Shown here: positions 15,063-23,469 of the stretch, piece after piece
Numbering within the stretch: the stretch's first letter is position 1
Layout: each line of letters starts with the position of its first letter
NCBI GenBank assembly: GCA_031290715.1
Contig: JAITNA010000209.1
Coordinates: 1 to 33,247, forward strand
DNA from: Eubacteriales Family XIII. Incertae Sedis bacterium
GTDB lineage: Bacteria > Bacillota > Clostridia > Peptostreptococcales > Anaerovoracaceae
Reading direction: 5' to 3'
DNA length: 33,247 bases
Program-made: the position numbers and the translations under genes
The notes under the pieces: model-generated
What the model was told of the DNA's origin: nothing
Database searches by the model: none
What the model saw: only the letters and a program-made list of their open reading frames with translations

Positions 15063-16885
15063 GACACGGTTCCCGCGCAGTTCACAATCGAATCGGCGAG
15101 CATATCCATTGTGAGGATATTCAGCGGGAGCGCCAAGCCCCTTTCCGAGAGCCGGTTCGCGAACGTCCGCGCCGGCGGCAGGCCGAGTCCGATACCCGTC
15201 AAAAATCCCTCGTCCGCGTAGATGTCCGCGGGGGAGCCCGTTTTCACAATCCGGCCCTCCGACATGACAAACACGCGATCGGCCAACCTTGCGACGTCCT
15301 CCATGTTGTGGGAAACAAGGATGATGGTGCAGCCCGTCTTTTCCCGTATCGAACGAACCATCTCGAGGACGTCCTCGTGCGACCGCGGATCAAGTCCGGC
15401 TGTCGGCTCGTCGAGAATGAGCACTTCCGGGCGCATGGCGACGACGCCCGCGATCGCGACCTTGCGCTTTTGCCCGCCGGACAGCTCAAACGGCGAGCGC
15501 TGCGCGTATTCCGAAAAATCCACATCCACAAGCGCCATGGCTTCCTTGACGCGGACGTCCGCTTCCTCGTCCGTCAGCCCGAGATTTTTGGGCCCGAACG
15601 CGATATCCTTGTATACGGTTTCATCAAAAAGCTGATATTCGGGGTATTGAAACACCATGCCGATCTTCTTCCTCATCTCAATGACAGACGCGTTCTTGGC
15701 CGTCACGTCGACGCCGCCGACCGTGATCTTGCCCGACGTCGGTTTGAGCAAGCCGTTCAAATGCTGAACAAGCGTTGACTTTCCCGACCCCGTATGGCCG
15801 ATGATACAGACGAATTCGCCCTCCGCAATCTCAAAACTCACATCCGCGACCGCGTTCGTTTCATAAGCAAGCCCCTTATTGAACGTATGCGTCAAATGCT
15901 CCGCCACAACACAAGACAAAAGGGGACGGTTCATTTGTCCCGCGCCCTCCGGGACAAATGAACCGTCCCCTTTTGTCCCGCCCGCGTGTTCGCCGTCCCC
16001 GCGTTCCTCCCCGCGGCTCCTCGGTTCGCCCTGTCCCGCCGCCGCGCGCAGGATCGCCGCCGCCAGCTTTTCGCTGTCCAAGATGTCCGTGTCCGCGGGC
16101 ACAGTCAGCCCGCGCGCGCCGAGCCCCCGCGCCAGTTCAACCGGAAAGGGCAGGCGAAGCCCGAGCCGCCGTATCTCCTCCGCTCTGCGAAAAATCTCGC
16201 GCGGGGGCCCATCCATACGGACCCGTCCGCCGTCCACAATGACGATGCGGTCACCGTCTATCGTTTCATCCATGAAATGCGTGATCAGCAGCACCGTAAT
16301 GCCTTCCGCGTTCAGCTTTTTCGCGATGTCAATGACTTCGCCGCGCCCCTCCGGGTCGAGCATGGCCGTCGGCTCGTCAAAAATCACAATATCCGGCTTC
16401 ATCGCCGCAACGCCCGCAATCGCAATGCGCTGTTTCTGCCCGCCCGACAAGAGGTGCGGCGCCATCTTGCGCTGATCGTACATATCGACGGATTCGAGCG
16501 CGTCCCTGATCCGCTTTTTGATTTCCTCGCGCGGCAGGCCGAGGTTTTCCGGCCCGAACGCGACATCGTCCTCCACCACCGCGGATACCAACTGGTTGTC
16601 CGGATTTTGGAACACCATGCCCGCCATCTGCCGGATGTCCCACACAAATTCTTCAAGGCTTGTATCATAGCCGCCCACAACGACACGTCCCGCGGTCGGC
16701 AGAAGCAAGGCGTTGATGTTTTTTGCCAAGGTCGATTTTCCGCTTCCGTTGCGCCCGATCACGGAGGTGAAACTGCCGCGTTCGATTTCAAGGCTGACCT
16801 CTGTCAGCGCGGGAATCGGATCGCCGTCCCCCGCGTATTCAAAGCATAAGTTTTCGATTGTTATGATGATATCTTTGTCTGCCAT
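15059..16885 (-). CDS. ecfA: Fused ECF transporter ATPase (EcfA1-EcfA2)
   Basis: The two ATPases that power ECF vitamin uptake, normally separate proteins of about 280 residues, are one 608-residue chain here. Domain 1 (about 5-275) has GRNGSGKST, LLSGGQKQRIAIAG and FDEPTAMLDPEG and resembles EcfA1. Domain 2 (about 324-600) has GHTGSGKST, ELSGGQKRKVAIAG and LDEPTAGLDPRS and resembles EcfA2. The linker contains residues 303-324 encoded by a perfect palindromic repeat. Both domains keep Walker B Glu, so both should be active. No ribosome binding site lies directly before the ATG: AGGAGG is 36 bases upstream, with a hairpin in between. Met318 could start a separate EcfA2, but it has only a weak site. 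Confidence 0.93.
   Translation of the reverse strand: MADKDIIITIENLCFEYAGDGDPIPALTEVSLEIERGSFTSVIGRNGSGKSTLAKNINALLLPTAGRVVVGGYDTSLEEFVWDIRQMAGMVFQNPDNQLVSAVVEDDVAFGPENLGLPREEIKKRIRDALESVDMYDQRKMAPHLLSGGQKQRIAIAGVAAMKPDIVIFDEPTAMLDPEGRGEVIDIAKKLNAEGITVLLITHFMDETIDGDRIVIVDGGRVRMDGPPREIFRRAEEIRRLGLRLPFPVELARGLGARGLTVPADTDILDSEKLAAAILRAAAGQGEPRSRGEERGDGEHAGGTKGDGSFVPEGAGQMNRPLLSCVVAEHLTHTFNKGLAYETNAVADVSFEIAEGEFVCIIGHTGSGKSTLVQHLNGLLKPTSGKITVGGVDVTAKNASVIEMRKKIGMVFQYPEYQLFDETVYKDIAFGPKNLGLTDEEADVRVKEAMALVDVDFSEYAQRSPFELSGGQKRKVAIAGVVAMRPEVLILDEPTAGLDPRSHEDVLEMVRSIREKTGCTIILVSHNMEDVARLADRVFVMSEGRIVKTGSPADIYADEGFLTGIGLGLPPARTFANRLSERGLALPLNILTMDMLADSIVNCAGTVS
15915..15977. repeat. 63-base perfect palindromic repeat inside ecfA
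   Basis: Arms of 27 bases (15915-15941 and 15951-15977) are exact reverse complements around a 9-base loop; each contains GGGGACGGTTCATTTGTCCC. At 63 bases it equals 21 codons and keeps the frame open, encoding the linker GDGSFVPEGAGQMNRPLL. It resembles the short REP-like palindromes found between genes in many Clostridia, which is recollection and not checked. Confidence 0.9.
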
Positions 16886-16894
16886 ATTGCAAAA

Positions 16895-16914
16895 CGGACC
16901 GTTTTCACGGTCCG
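16895..16914 (-). terminator. Hairpin between rplQ and ecfA
   Basis: On the minus strand CGGACCG, loop TGAAAA, CGGTCCG, then TTTTGCAAT. The 7-base stem is perfect but the T run has only four bases, so it is at most a partial terminator. It sits between an AGGAGG and the ecfA start codon and may instead affect translation. Confidence 0.5.
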
Positions 16915-16934
16915 CGGCATTCCTCCTATTGGGC

Positions 16935-17279
16935 TCACTTCACAAGCTCGAGGAACACTTCCTCCGCGTTGTCGCCCCTTCTCGGGCCGAGCTTGAGAAT
17001 CCTCGTATACCCGCCGTTCCGGCTTTCATAGCCCGGCGCGATCTGCTCAAACAGCTTTGTCACAACATCCTCATCATAGATGTATCCGAGTGCTTGGCGC
17101 CTTGCGTGCAGGTCGCCCCGCTTGCCGAGCGTGATCATCTTTTCCGCCATACGGCCGGCTTCCTTCGCGCGCGTATCCGTCGTCGTGATCCGCCCCTCGC
17201 GGAGAAGATCCGTGACGAGATTTCTCAGCATGGCTTTTCTATGGGCCGAATCTCTGCCTAATTTCCTGTAACCCGACAT
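16935..17279 (-). CDS. rplQ: Ribosomal protein L17
   Basis: Large-subunit protein near the peptide exit tunnel. The 114-residue chain begins MSGYRKLGRDSAHRKAMLRN, the family signature, and ends in the EVFLELVK tail. It is the last gene of the alpha operon, 15 bases after rpoA, and is followed by a hairpin and the ECF ATPase gene. Confidence 0.98.
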   Translation of the reverse strand: MSGYRKLGRDSAHRKAMLRNLVTDLLREGRITTTDTRAKEAGRMAEKMITLGKRGDLHARRQALGYIYDEDVVTKLFEQIAPGYESRNGGYTRILKLGPRRGDNAEEVFLELVK

Positions 17280-17294
17280 TGCCTCCTCCTTTCC

Positions 17295-18239
17295 TTATTC
17301 TTCGCTTTCCCTGAGCCCAAGCCCAAGGTCAGCCAATTTTTCTTTCACTTCATCGAGCGACTTCTTGCCGAGGTTCCTGACATTCATCATATCCTCCTCG
17401 TTTTTTTGCGTAAGCTCCTCGACCGTGTTGATGTTCGCCCGCTTCAGGCAGTTGAACGAACGCACGGAGAGTTCGAGCTCGTCGATCGGCATCTCAAGCG
17501 CTTTTTCCTTTTGATTCTCCTCTTTCTCCACCATCATGTCCATATTGTCGGCATTGTCGTAGAGGTTGATGAAGAGATCGAGGTGGTCGCGCATGATCTT
17601 TGCGCTGATGGCCACGCTCTCGCTCGGGGAAATGCTGCCGTCCGTCCAAACCTCAAGGCTCAGCTTGTCATAGTCCGTCACCTGCCCGACCCGCGTGTTC
17701 TCCACCGAGAAATTGACCTTTGACACCGGCGTGTAGATCGAGTCTACGGGGATGACGCCGATGGGCGTCGATTCCGTCTTGTTCTGATCGGCAGTCACAT
17801 AGCCGCGGCCTTTGGCGAGATTGATCTCCATATAGAGCGTCGCCCCCGCTTCCAAGGTCGCGATATGCAAATCCGTATTGTAGATTTCCACATCCGCGCT
17901 GACCTTGATGTCGCCCGCCGTCACTTCGAGCGGGCCCTTCGCTTCAATCACAACGGTCTTTTCATCTTCGCTGTTCACGCGTACCGCAAGGCGTTTCAGA
18001 TTGAGAATAATTTCCGTAACATCTTCCTTGACGCCCGGAATGGTCGAGAACTCATGCATGATGCCGTCGATTTTGACCGAGGTGACCGCGCTGCCCGGCA
18101 GCGAACTCATCAAAATGCGCCGCAAGCTGTTGCCCAATGTCGTTCCGTAGCCGCGTTCGAGCGGCTCGACCACAAACCTGCCGTACAGCTCGCTGCCGTC
18201 GGAAACGCATTCTATCGTGGGTCTTTCAATCTCTATCAC
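17295..18239 (-). CDS. rpoA: RNA polymerase alpha subunit
   Basis: Alpha subunit, the assembly platform of RNA polymerase and contact for activators and UP elements. The 314-residue protein has the N-terminal dimerisation domain (GYGTTLGNSLRRILMSSLPG) and the C-terminal helix-hairpin-helix DNA-binding domain (LELSVRSFNCLKRANINTVE, RNLGKKSLDEVKEKL), joined by an acidic linker. It lies 39 bases after rpsD, the usual place in the alpha operon. Confidence 0.99.
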   Translation of the reverse strand: MIEIERPTIECVSDGSELYGRFVVEPLERGYGTTLGNSLRRILMSSLPGSAVTSVKIDGIMHEFSTIPGVKEDVTEIILNLKRLAVRVNSEDEKTVVIEAKGPLEVTAGDIKVSADVEIYNTDLHIATLEAGATLYMEINLAKGRGYVTADQNKTESTPIGVIPVDSIYTPVSKVNFSVENTRVGQVTDYDKLSLEVWTDGSISPSESVAISAKIMRDHLDLFINLYDNADNMDMMVEKEENQKEKALEMPIDELELSVRSFNCLKRANINTVEELTQKNEEDMMNVRNLGKKSLDEVKEKLADLGLGLRESEE

Positions 18240-18278
18240 GTTTGTTCCTCCTTGAATTCCTTTGTGCCGCGCAGATCA

Positions 18279-18899
18279 CTACTTCGAGTAGAGCTCAACG
18301 ATGAGATGTTCCGCGATTGGGGTATCAATCTCTTCCCGCGTCGGGAGCACAAGCACGGTGCCTTCGAGTTTGGCGACGTCTACGCTGATCCACGCGGGAG
18401 CGTTGATCTGCATTTCCTTGATTTCCTCGAATTTCAAGGATTTGTGGCTCGATTTCTTCACCGCGACGACCGAACCGGGCGCCACTTCATAGGAAGGAAT
18501 ATCAACTTTCCTGCCGTTGACCGTGAAATGCCCGTGATTGACCAACTGTCTGGCCTCTTTTCTCGAGGACGCGAATCCCATCCGAAATACCACATTGTCA
18601 AGGCGCGTTTCGAGCATGACGAGGAGAATCTCACCCGTAATGCCCTTGCGTTTTGAAGCCTTGAGGAAAGTATTGTGAAACTGCTTTTCGAGCAGTCCGT
18701 AGAACCGTTTTGCCTTTTGTTTTTCCCTGAGCTGCAGACCGTAGTCGGATGTCTTTTTCCGGCTTATCCCATGCTGCCCCGGCGCGTAAGCCCTTCTCTC
18801 CAGCGCGCACTTGTTTGAATAGCACCGATCGCCTTTGAGGAAGAGTTTTTGCGCCTCCCTTCTGCAAAGTCTGCAGGATGCGTCTGTATATCTTGCCAC
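18279..18899 (-). CDS. rpsD: Ribosomal protein S4, zinc-binding form
   Basis: Primary 16S rRNA-binding protein that nucleates 30S assembly. The 206-residue protein has a zinc-binding N-terminus (CRLCRREAQKLFLKGDRC...C), the Firmicutes C+ form, and an S4 RNA-binding domain (RLDNVVFRMGFASSRKEARQ, VNHGHFTVNGRKV). It lies 12 bases after rpsK. S4 often represses its own operon in Firmicutes, but I did not identify its binding site. Confidence 0.98.
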   Translation of the reverse strand: MARYTDASCRLCRREAQKLFLKGDRCYSNKCALERRAYAPGQHGISRKKTSDYGLQLREKQKAKRFYGLLEKQFHNTFLKASKRKGITGEILLVMLETRLDNVVFRMGFASSRKEARQLVNHGHFTVNGRKVDIPSYEVAPGSVVAVKKSSHKSLKFEEIKEMQINAPAWISVDVAKLEGTVLVLPTREEIDTPIAEHLIVELYSK

Positions 18900-18911
18900 T
18901 TCTGTTCCTCC

Positions 18912-19307
18912 TTATACTCTTCTTCTCTTCGGCGGTCTGCATCCGTTGTGCGGGATGGGTGTGATATCCTTGATCAATGAGATCTCAAGACCTGCGGTTT
19001 GAAGCGCCCTGATCGCGGCCTCGCGGCCTGATCCGGGACCCTTGACGTATACCTCTACATGTTTCAGCCCGTGTTCGATGGCCGCTTTCGCGGCCGCTTC
19101 GCTTGCCATTTGCGCGGCGAAAGGAGTGGATTTCCGCGATCCCTTGAATCCGAGCGACCCTGCGCTCGACCAAGAGATGGCGTTTCCGCTCTGATCCGTC
19201 AGCGTGACGAGCGTGTTGTTGAAAGAGGCCTGAATATGCGCCTGCCCTCTTTCTATATTCTTGCGCTCTTTTCTCTTTTTCCGTGTTGTTTTCTTGGCCT
19301 GTGCCAT
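18912..19307 (-). CDS. rpsK: Ribosomal protein S11
   Basis: Small-subunit platform protein near the mRNA exit. The 131-residue chain carries the family signatures GQAHIQASFNNTLVTLTDQ and GLKHVEVYVKGPGSGREAAI, ending DITPIPHNGCRPPKRRRV. Its basic N-terminus (AQAKKTTRKKRKERKN) is typical of Firmicutes. It sits 12 bases after rpsM. Confidence 0.99.
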   Translation of the reverse strand: MAQAKKTTRKKRKERKNIERGQAHIQASFNNTLVTLTDQSGNAISWSSAGSLGFKGSRKSTPFAAQMASEAAAKAAIEHGLKHVEVYVKGPGSGREAAIRALQTAGLEISLIKDITPIPHNGCRPPKRRRV

Positions 19308-19319
19308 GACCTATCCTCC

Positions 19320-19694
19320 TTAGTCGCTTTTCTTTTTTCTGCCGACCGTCTTTTTGGGACCCTTGCGCGTCCGCGCGTTCGTCTTGGTATTTTGCCCCCG
19401 AACGGGCAGGCCCCTCCTGTGGCGGATCCCCCTGTAGCAACCAATTTCCATGAGCCGTTTGATATTGAGGCTGACGTCCCTTCTCAGATCGCCCTCGACG
19501 CTGTAGTCGCTGTCGATGATCTTTCTGATCTTGCCGGCGTCCTCCTCGGACAGGTCTTTGACGCGAATGTTCGGATCGACTTCCGCTTTCGCGAGAATCT
19601 CGTTCGACGTCCTTCTGCCGATGCCGTAGATATAGGTCAAGCCGATCTCGATCCTCTTATCTCTGGGTAAATCTACCCCAGCAATACGTGCCAT
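19320..19694 (-). CDS. rpsM: Ribosomal protein S13
   Basis: Small-subunit head protein contacting P-site tRNA and the intersubunit bridge. The 124-residue chain begins MARIAGVDLPRDKRIEIGLT, has the helix-two-turn-helix YIYGIGRRTSNEILAKAEV, and ends in the basic GQNTKTNARTRKGPKKTVGR tail. AGGAGGAAAACT precedes the ATG. The 132-base gap from rpmJ is the longest inside the cluster and contains a small hairpin CTGTCG-GGA-CGACAG (19790-19776). Confidence 0.99.
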   Translation of the reverse strand: MARIAGVDLPRDKRIEIGLTYIYGIGRRTSNEILAKAEVDPNIRVKDLSEEDAGKIRKIIDSDYSVEGDLRRDVSLNIKRLMEIGCYRGIRHRRGLPVRGQNTKTNARTRKGPKKTVGRKKKSD

Positions 19695-19826
19695 AGTTTT
19701 CCTCCTATGATGTTCCCTGCATACTACTACTCTGCTCTATCAATCTATCGTATAAAGCTTTTGCAGATCGTTTCGCTGTCGTCCCGACAGGAAAACTCAG
19801 CCGCCTGCATTGCTTGCGAACGAAAA

Positions 19827-19940
19827 TTAACCCTGCTTTTGCTTATGCTTCGGGTTTTCGCAAATAATCATCACCTTGCCGTTCCGCTTGATGATCTTGC
19901 ATTTCTCGCACATTGGTTTTACGGATGCCCTTACTTTCAT
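19827..19940 (-). CDS. rpmJ: Ribosomal protein L36, zinc form
   Basis: Smallest large-subunit protein, 37 residues, beginning MKVRASVKPMCEKCKIIKRN and ending NPKHKQKQG, with the zinc ligands CxxC, Cys and His (ICENPKH). Two ATGs are adjacent; I chose the second (19938-19940) because GGAGG lies six bases before it. Upstream is an internal promoter, so L36 is the first gene of the alpha portion of the cluster. Confidence 0.97.
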   Translation of the reverse strand: MKVRASVKPMCEKCKIIKRNGKVMIICENPKHKQKQG

Positions 19941-19999
19941 CATACACCTCCATCTATATCTCTGCTTCGCCGTTTTCAAACTTTACCGCGCGAAAGAAT

Positions 20000-20028
20000 A
20001 TTTTACTATATTTTTTGCCCCGTTGCAA
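20000..20028 (-). promoter_or_regulatory. Internal promoter before rpmJ
   Basis: On the minus strand TTGCAA (20028-20023), a 17-base spacer and TAAAAT (20005-20000), in the 93-base gap between infA and rpmJ. It would allow rpmJ to rplQ, including rpoA, to be transcribed apart from the upstream ribosomal genes. Confidence 0.75.
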
Positions 20029-20033
20029 CATTT

Positions 20034-20252
20034 TTACTTATCCCGCCACGTAATGCGGCCTTTTGTGAGGTCATAAGGCGATAATTCCATCTTGACCCGG
20101 TCGCCCGGCAGGATTCGGATGAAGTTCATGCGAATTTTGCCCGAGATATGAGCCTGTACGCGGTGGCCGTTGTCCAATTCGACGACAAACATCGCGTTTG
20201 GCTGCGATTCGACAACCTTGCCTTCCACTTCTATTACATCTTTTTTCGCCAT
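20034..20252 (-). CDS. infA: Translation initiation factor IF-1
   Basis: Binds the 30S A site during initiation. The 72-residue OB-fold protein begins MAKKDVIEVEGKVVESQPNA, contains GHRVQAHISGKIRMNFIRIL and ends PYDLTKGRITWRDK, all diagnostic. It lies 53 bases after map. The KOW-domain protein gene that often sits between map and infA in Clostridia is missing here. Confidence 0.99.
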   Translation of the reverse strand: MAKKDVIEVEGKVVESQPNAMFVVELDNGHRVQAHISGKIRMNFIRILPGDRVKMELSPYDLTKGRITWRDK

Positions 20253-20305
20253 ATCCTGTGCCTTTGCTCCTCTGTCCGTTTCCTCTGTCTGTTCGTAACG
20301 CTCCC

Positions 20306-21067
20306 TTACCGATCTCTCTCATCCAATGTGATAATCAGCGGCTCCGCGCCCGTAATGATCACGGTATTTTCGTAATGTGCGCTGAGCTTGCCATCCACGG
20401 TCGCCACGGTAAAACCATCATCCCTGCTGTATACATCCGAGATTCCCTCGTTGATCATCGGCTCGATGGCCAAAGCCATCCCTTTCATCAGCTTGGGGCC
20501 GCGGCCGGCCTCGCCGTAGTTCTTCACCTGCGGGTCCTCATGCATCTTCTTTCCGATGCCGTGGCCCACATAGTCGAGTACGACGGAAAAGCCTTCGCGC
20601 TCCGCGCAGGTCTGGATCGCGTGCCCGATGTCCGTCAGGTGATTGCCATCCCTGCAGTACGCAAGCCCCGCGAAGAAGCTTTCCCGGCAAACCCGGATGA
20701 TCCGCCGCGCCGCTTCCGAAACCTCCCCGACCGGGTAGGTCCTCGCCGCGTCGCTGACCCATCCCTTGTGCGTCGCTCCGATATCGACCGAAACGATGTC
20801 GCCCTCGCGCAGGATACGCTTCTCGCTCGGCAGGCCGTGTACGAGCTCCTCATTCACCGAAACGCAAGCGGCGGCGGGGAAGCCGCCGTAGCCCTTGAAG
20901 CTCGGCTCCATTCCGGCCGCGAGGATGCTGTCCTCGACAAAGCGGTCAATTTCCAAGGTACTGACTCCCGGCTTGATCACGCCCGCCAAGTCGCGGAGGA
21001 TGGCCCCCGTGACCTTGCCGGACTCCGCCATCAGGCGTATCTCCGCGTCGGTCTTGATTCGTATCAT
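20306..21067 (-). CDS. map: Methionine aminopeptidase, type I
   Basis: Removes the initiator methionine from new proteins; cytoplasmic metalloenzyme. The 253-residue protein begins MIRIKTDAEIRLMAESGKV and has the metal ligands in DIVSVDIGATHKGWVSDAAR (two Asp), the His in GHGIGKKMHEDP, Glu in AIEPMI, and the C-terminal Glu in HYENTVIITG. It sits 14 bases after adk, the normal order. Confidence 0.98.
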   Translation of the reverse strand: MIRIKTDAEIRLMAESGKVTGAILRDLAGVIKPGVSTLEIDRFVEDSILAAGMEPSFKGYGGFPAAACVSVNEELVHGLPSEKRILREGDIVSVDIGATHKGWVSDAARTYPVGEVSEAARRIIRVCRESFFAGLAYCRDGNHLTDIGHAIQTCAEREGFSVVLDYVGHGIGKKMHEDPQVKNYGEAGRGPKLMKGMALAIEPMINEGISDVYSRDDGFTVATVDGKLSAHYENTVIITGAEPLIITLDERDR

Positions 21068-21081
21068 ATCATCCTATCCGT

Positions 21082-21726
21082 CTATCCCAGAATCCCGGAA
21101 ATCTGCTTTTGCAGATTGTCCGCGCCGATCGTCCCGTCGAGTTCCGCCAACAGCCCTCGATCCCTGTAATACGCCACGAGCGGCATCGTCTGCGCGTTGT
21201 AGACGTCGATCCTGTACTCCGCTGTCGCCGCGTCGTCGTCGCTGCGCTGAATCAGCGTACTGCCGCACGCATCGCAGACATTCGCCTGTTTTGGCGGGGA
21301 GCCCGTGACGTGATAGGTACTTCCGCACGCGGGGCAAACCCTTCTGCCCGCAATCCGCATGATCAGCATTTCCCTTGGCACTTTCAGGTAAAACACCTTG
21401 TCGAGCGCCGTACCTTCCTCCGAAAGCAGCTTGTCCAAAGCCTCGGCCTGCGGAATCGTCCGCGGGAAGCCGTCGAGCAAATAGCCGTTTTTTGTATCGT
21501 CCCACGTCAGCCTGTCCGCCATGAGCGCGATCATGAGATCGTCCGGCACGAGTCTGCCGGAATCCACGTATTCTTTTGCTTTCAAGCCGAGCGGCGTTTG
21601 CTCCGCGAGGTGCTTTCGCAGGATATCGCCCGTTGCCACCACCGGTATTTTGTATGCGCGGACAATCCTCCCGGCCTGTGTGCCTTTGCCCGACCCCGGA
21701 GGGCCGAGCAGCATAAGCCTTGCCAT
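21082..21726 (-). CDS. adk: Adenylate kinase, zinc-lid form
   Basis: Interconverts ATP and AMP with two ADP. The 214-residue protein has the P-loop LLGPPGSGKGTQAG, the DGFPRTIPQAEALD motif, and a LID domain with four cysteines (CPACGSTY... CDACGST) that bind structural zinc, as in many Gram-positives. It lies 17 bases after secY. Confidence 0.98.
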   Translation of the reverse strand: MARLMLLGPPGSGKGTQAGRIVRAYKIPVVATGDILRKHLAEQTPLGLKAKEYVDSGRLVPDDLMIALMADRLTWDDTKNGYLLDGFPRTIPQAEALDKLLSEEGTALDKVFYLKVPREMLIMRIAGRRVCPACGSTYHVTGSPPKQANVCDACGSTLIQRSDDDAATAEYRIDVYNAQTMPLVAYYRDRGLLAELDGTIGADNLQKQISGILG

Positions 21727-21743
21727 ATTGCAAGAACTCCTTT

Positions 21744-23015
21744 CTACAAGAACCCTCGGTAATTTCTCATGACCATCTGATTCTCAATCTGTTTCATCGT
21801 ATCGAGCGCGACGCCGACCGCAATGAGCAGCGCCGTCCCGCCGAAGCGAATCTGCAATTCCGTGAACTGCTGAATGAGATAGGGCATCGAAGCAATCACC
21901 GCAAGGAATATCGCGCCCACGAAGGTCACGCGCATCATTACATTATTCAAATATTCGACCGTCGGACGCCCCGGGCGAATGCCCGGTATGAACCCGCCGT
22001 TTGCCCGCATGTTCTCCGCGACATCGACCGGGTTGAAGGTGATCGCCGTGTAGAAATACGTGAAGAAGATGATGAGGATGGCGTCGAGGGCGACATAGAG
22101 CCACACGCCCGGATCGCCCGACGGCGACAGCCACTTGTTCATGAACGCTTCAAATTTCCCGCCGGGGAAGAAATACGTGATGGTCAGCGGGAACTGGAGG
22201 ATCGAAAGGCCGAAGATGACGGGGATCACGCCCGCCTGGTTGACCTTGATCGGAATATGCGTATTTTGCCCGCCGTACATCTTCCTTCCGACGACGCGCT
22301 TGGCGTATTGCACGGGGATTCTTCTTTGGCCCTGCTGTACGAGGACGATCCCGACGATGACCGCCAGGGCAAAGACCGCGAAGAGGAGGAGCGAAATGAA
22401 GCTGACCGTTCCCGCGCGGTAGCTTGTGAAAGCCGTCCCGATGGCGCCGGGCGCGCGGCAGACGATGCCGCCGAAGATGATGAGCGAAATGCCATTGCCC
22501 ACGCCGTACTCGTTGATCTGCTCGCCGAGCCACATGAGGAAAGCCGTGCCGGCCGTCAGGGAAATGATAACGACAATTTTCGAGAAAACATCGTCGTCCA
22601 TCGCGTTTCTGAACAGGCCGAACGTATAGCCGACCGCCTGAAGGAGCGCCAGGATAACCGTCAGATAACGCGTGATTTGCGTCATCTTTTTGCGGCCTTC
22701 CGTTCCCTCTTTTGCCAGATTTTCGAGATAGGGAATGGCGATCGTGAGCAGGTTGATGATGATGGAAGCGGTGATGTAAGGCGTGATACTCAGCGCGAAG
22801 ATCGTAAAGTTTGCAAAGGCCCCGCCCGAAAACAGATTGAAAAGTTCAAAGAGCCCCTGCCCGTTGAACGCCTCGGCCAACACCTGCCGGTCGATCCCCG
22901 GAATGGGAATGTTGGAACCGAGCCGGAATACGATCAGCATAAGCAGCGTGAAGATCATTTTCCGACGGATATCGGGAATCTTCCATGCCTTGCCCAGTGT
23001 TGCAAACATATTCAT
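21744..23015 (-). CDS. secY: Protein translocase subunit SecY
   Basis: Channel-forming subunit of the Sec translocon in the cytoplasmic membrane. The 423-residue protein has ten predicted membrane helices, starting with IRRKMIFTLLMLIVFRLGSN and the plug region after IPIPGID, the ITPYITASIIINLLTI segment, and a C-terminus ending MVMRNYRGFL. Its start codon immediately follows the rplO stop, suggesting translational coupling. Confidence 0.99.
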   Translation of the reverse strand: MNMFATLGKAWKIPDIRRKMIFTLLMLIVFRLGSNIPIPGIDRQVLAEAFNGQGLFELFNLFSGGAFANFTIFALSITPYITASIIINLLTIAIPYLENLAKEGTEGRKKMTQITRYLTVILALLQAVGYTFGLFRNAMDDDVFSKIVVIISLTAGTAFLMWLGEQINEYGVGNGISLIIFGGIVCRAPGAIGTAFTSYRAGTVSFISLLLFAVFALAVIVGIVLVQQGQRRIPVQYAKRVVGRKMYGGQNTHIPIKVNQAGVIPVIFGLSILQFPLTITYFFPGGKFEAFMNKWLSPSGDPGVWLYVALDAILIIFFTYFYTAITFNPVDVAENMRANGGFIPGIRPGRPTVEYLNNVMMRVTFVGAIFLAVIASMPYLIQQFTELQIRFGGTALLIAVGVALDTMKQIENQMVMRNYRGFL

Positions 23016-23456
23016 TTAAATCACCTCGGCTGTGCCGCCGGCCTTTTCGATCTGAAGGACGGCCGATTTGCTGAATTTGTTTGCCTTGACGGTCAGGCTC
23101 TTTTCGAGCGTGCCGTTTCCGAGCACTTTCAGCCCGCCCAAGGGTTTTTTGATCAAGCCTTTTTCCCTCAGCGTTTCCGCTGTGATTTCGGCGCCGGCTT
23201 CAAAATCGTTCAAGTCGCCGACATTCACGATCGCGTATTCGACCCGCCAAATATTCGTGAAGCCGCGTTTGGGAATCCGTCGGTAGAGCGGCATCTGCCC
23301 GCCCTCAAAACCGATCCGCACACCGCCGCCGCTCCGCGAATTTTGTCCGTTCATCCCGCGCCCGGCCGTCTTGCCCTGCCCGGTCGCCGTACCGCGGCCT
23401 TTGCGCTTCGGCGCTTTTGCCGCGCCCGGCGCCGCTTTCAATTCATGCAATTTCAT
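23016..23456 (-). CDS. rplO: Ribosomal protein L15
   Basis: Late-assembling large-subunit protein. The 146-residue chain begins MKLHELKAAPGAAKAPKRKG, has the Gly/Arg-rich GRGTATGQGKTAGRGMNGQN segment and the globular end with LGNGTLEKSLTVKANKFSKS. It lies 13 bases after rpmD and abuts secY. Confidence 0.98.
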   Translation of the reverse strand: MKLHELKAAPGAAKAPKRKGRGTATGQGKTAGRGMNGQNSRSGGGVRIGFEGGQMPLYRRIPKRGFTNIWRVEYAIVNVGDLNDFEAGAEITAETLREKGLIKKPLGGLKVLGNGTLEKSLTVKANKFSKSAVLQIEKAGGTAEVI

Positions 23457-23469
23457 CTGTCTGTTCTCC

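Noticed and set aside
15059..15934. Separate EcfA2 gene starting at Met318 of the fused ATPase
   Set aside because: The frame is open from the first domain with no stop, and the sequence before this ATG is the palindrome arm with no good ribosome binding site. Internal initiation remains possible but is not needed.
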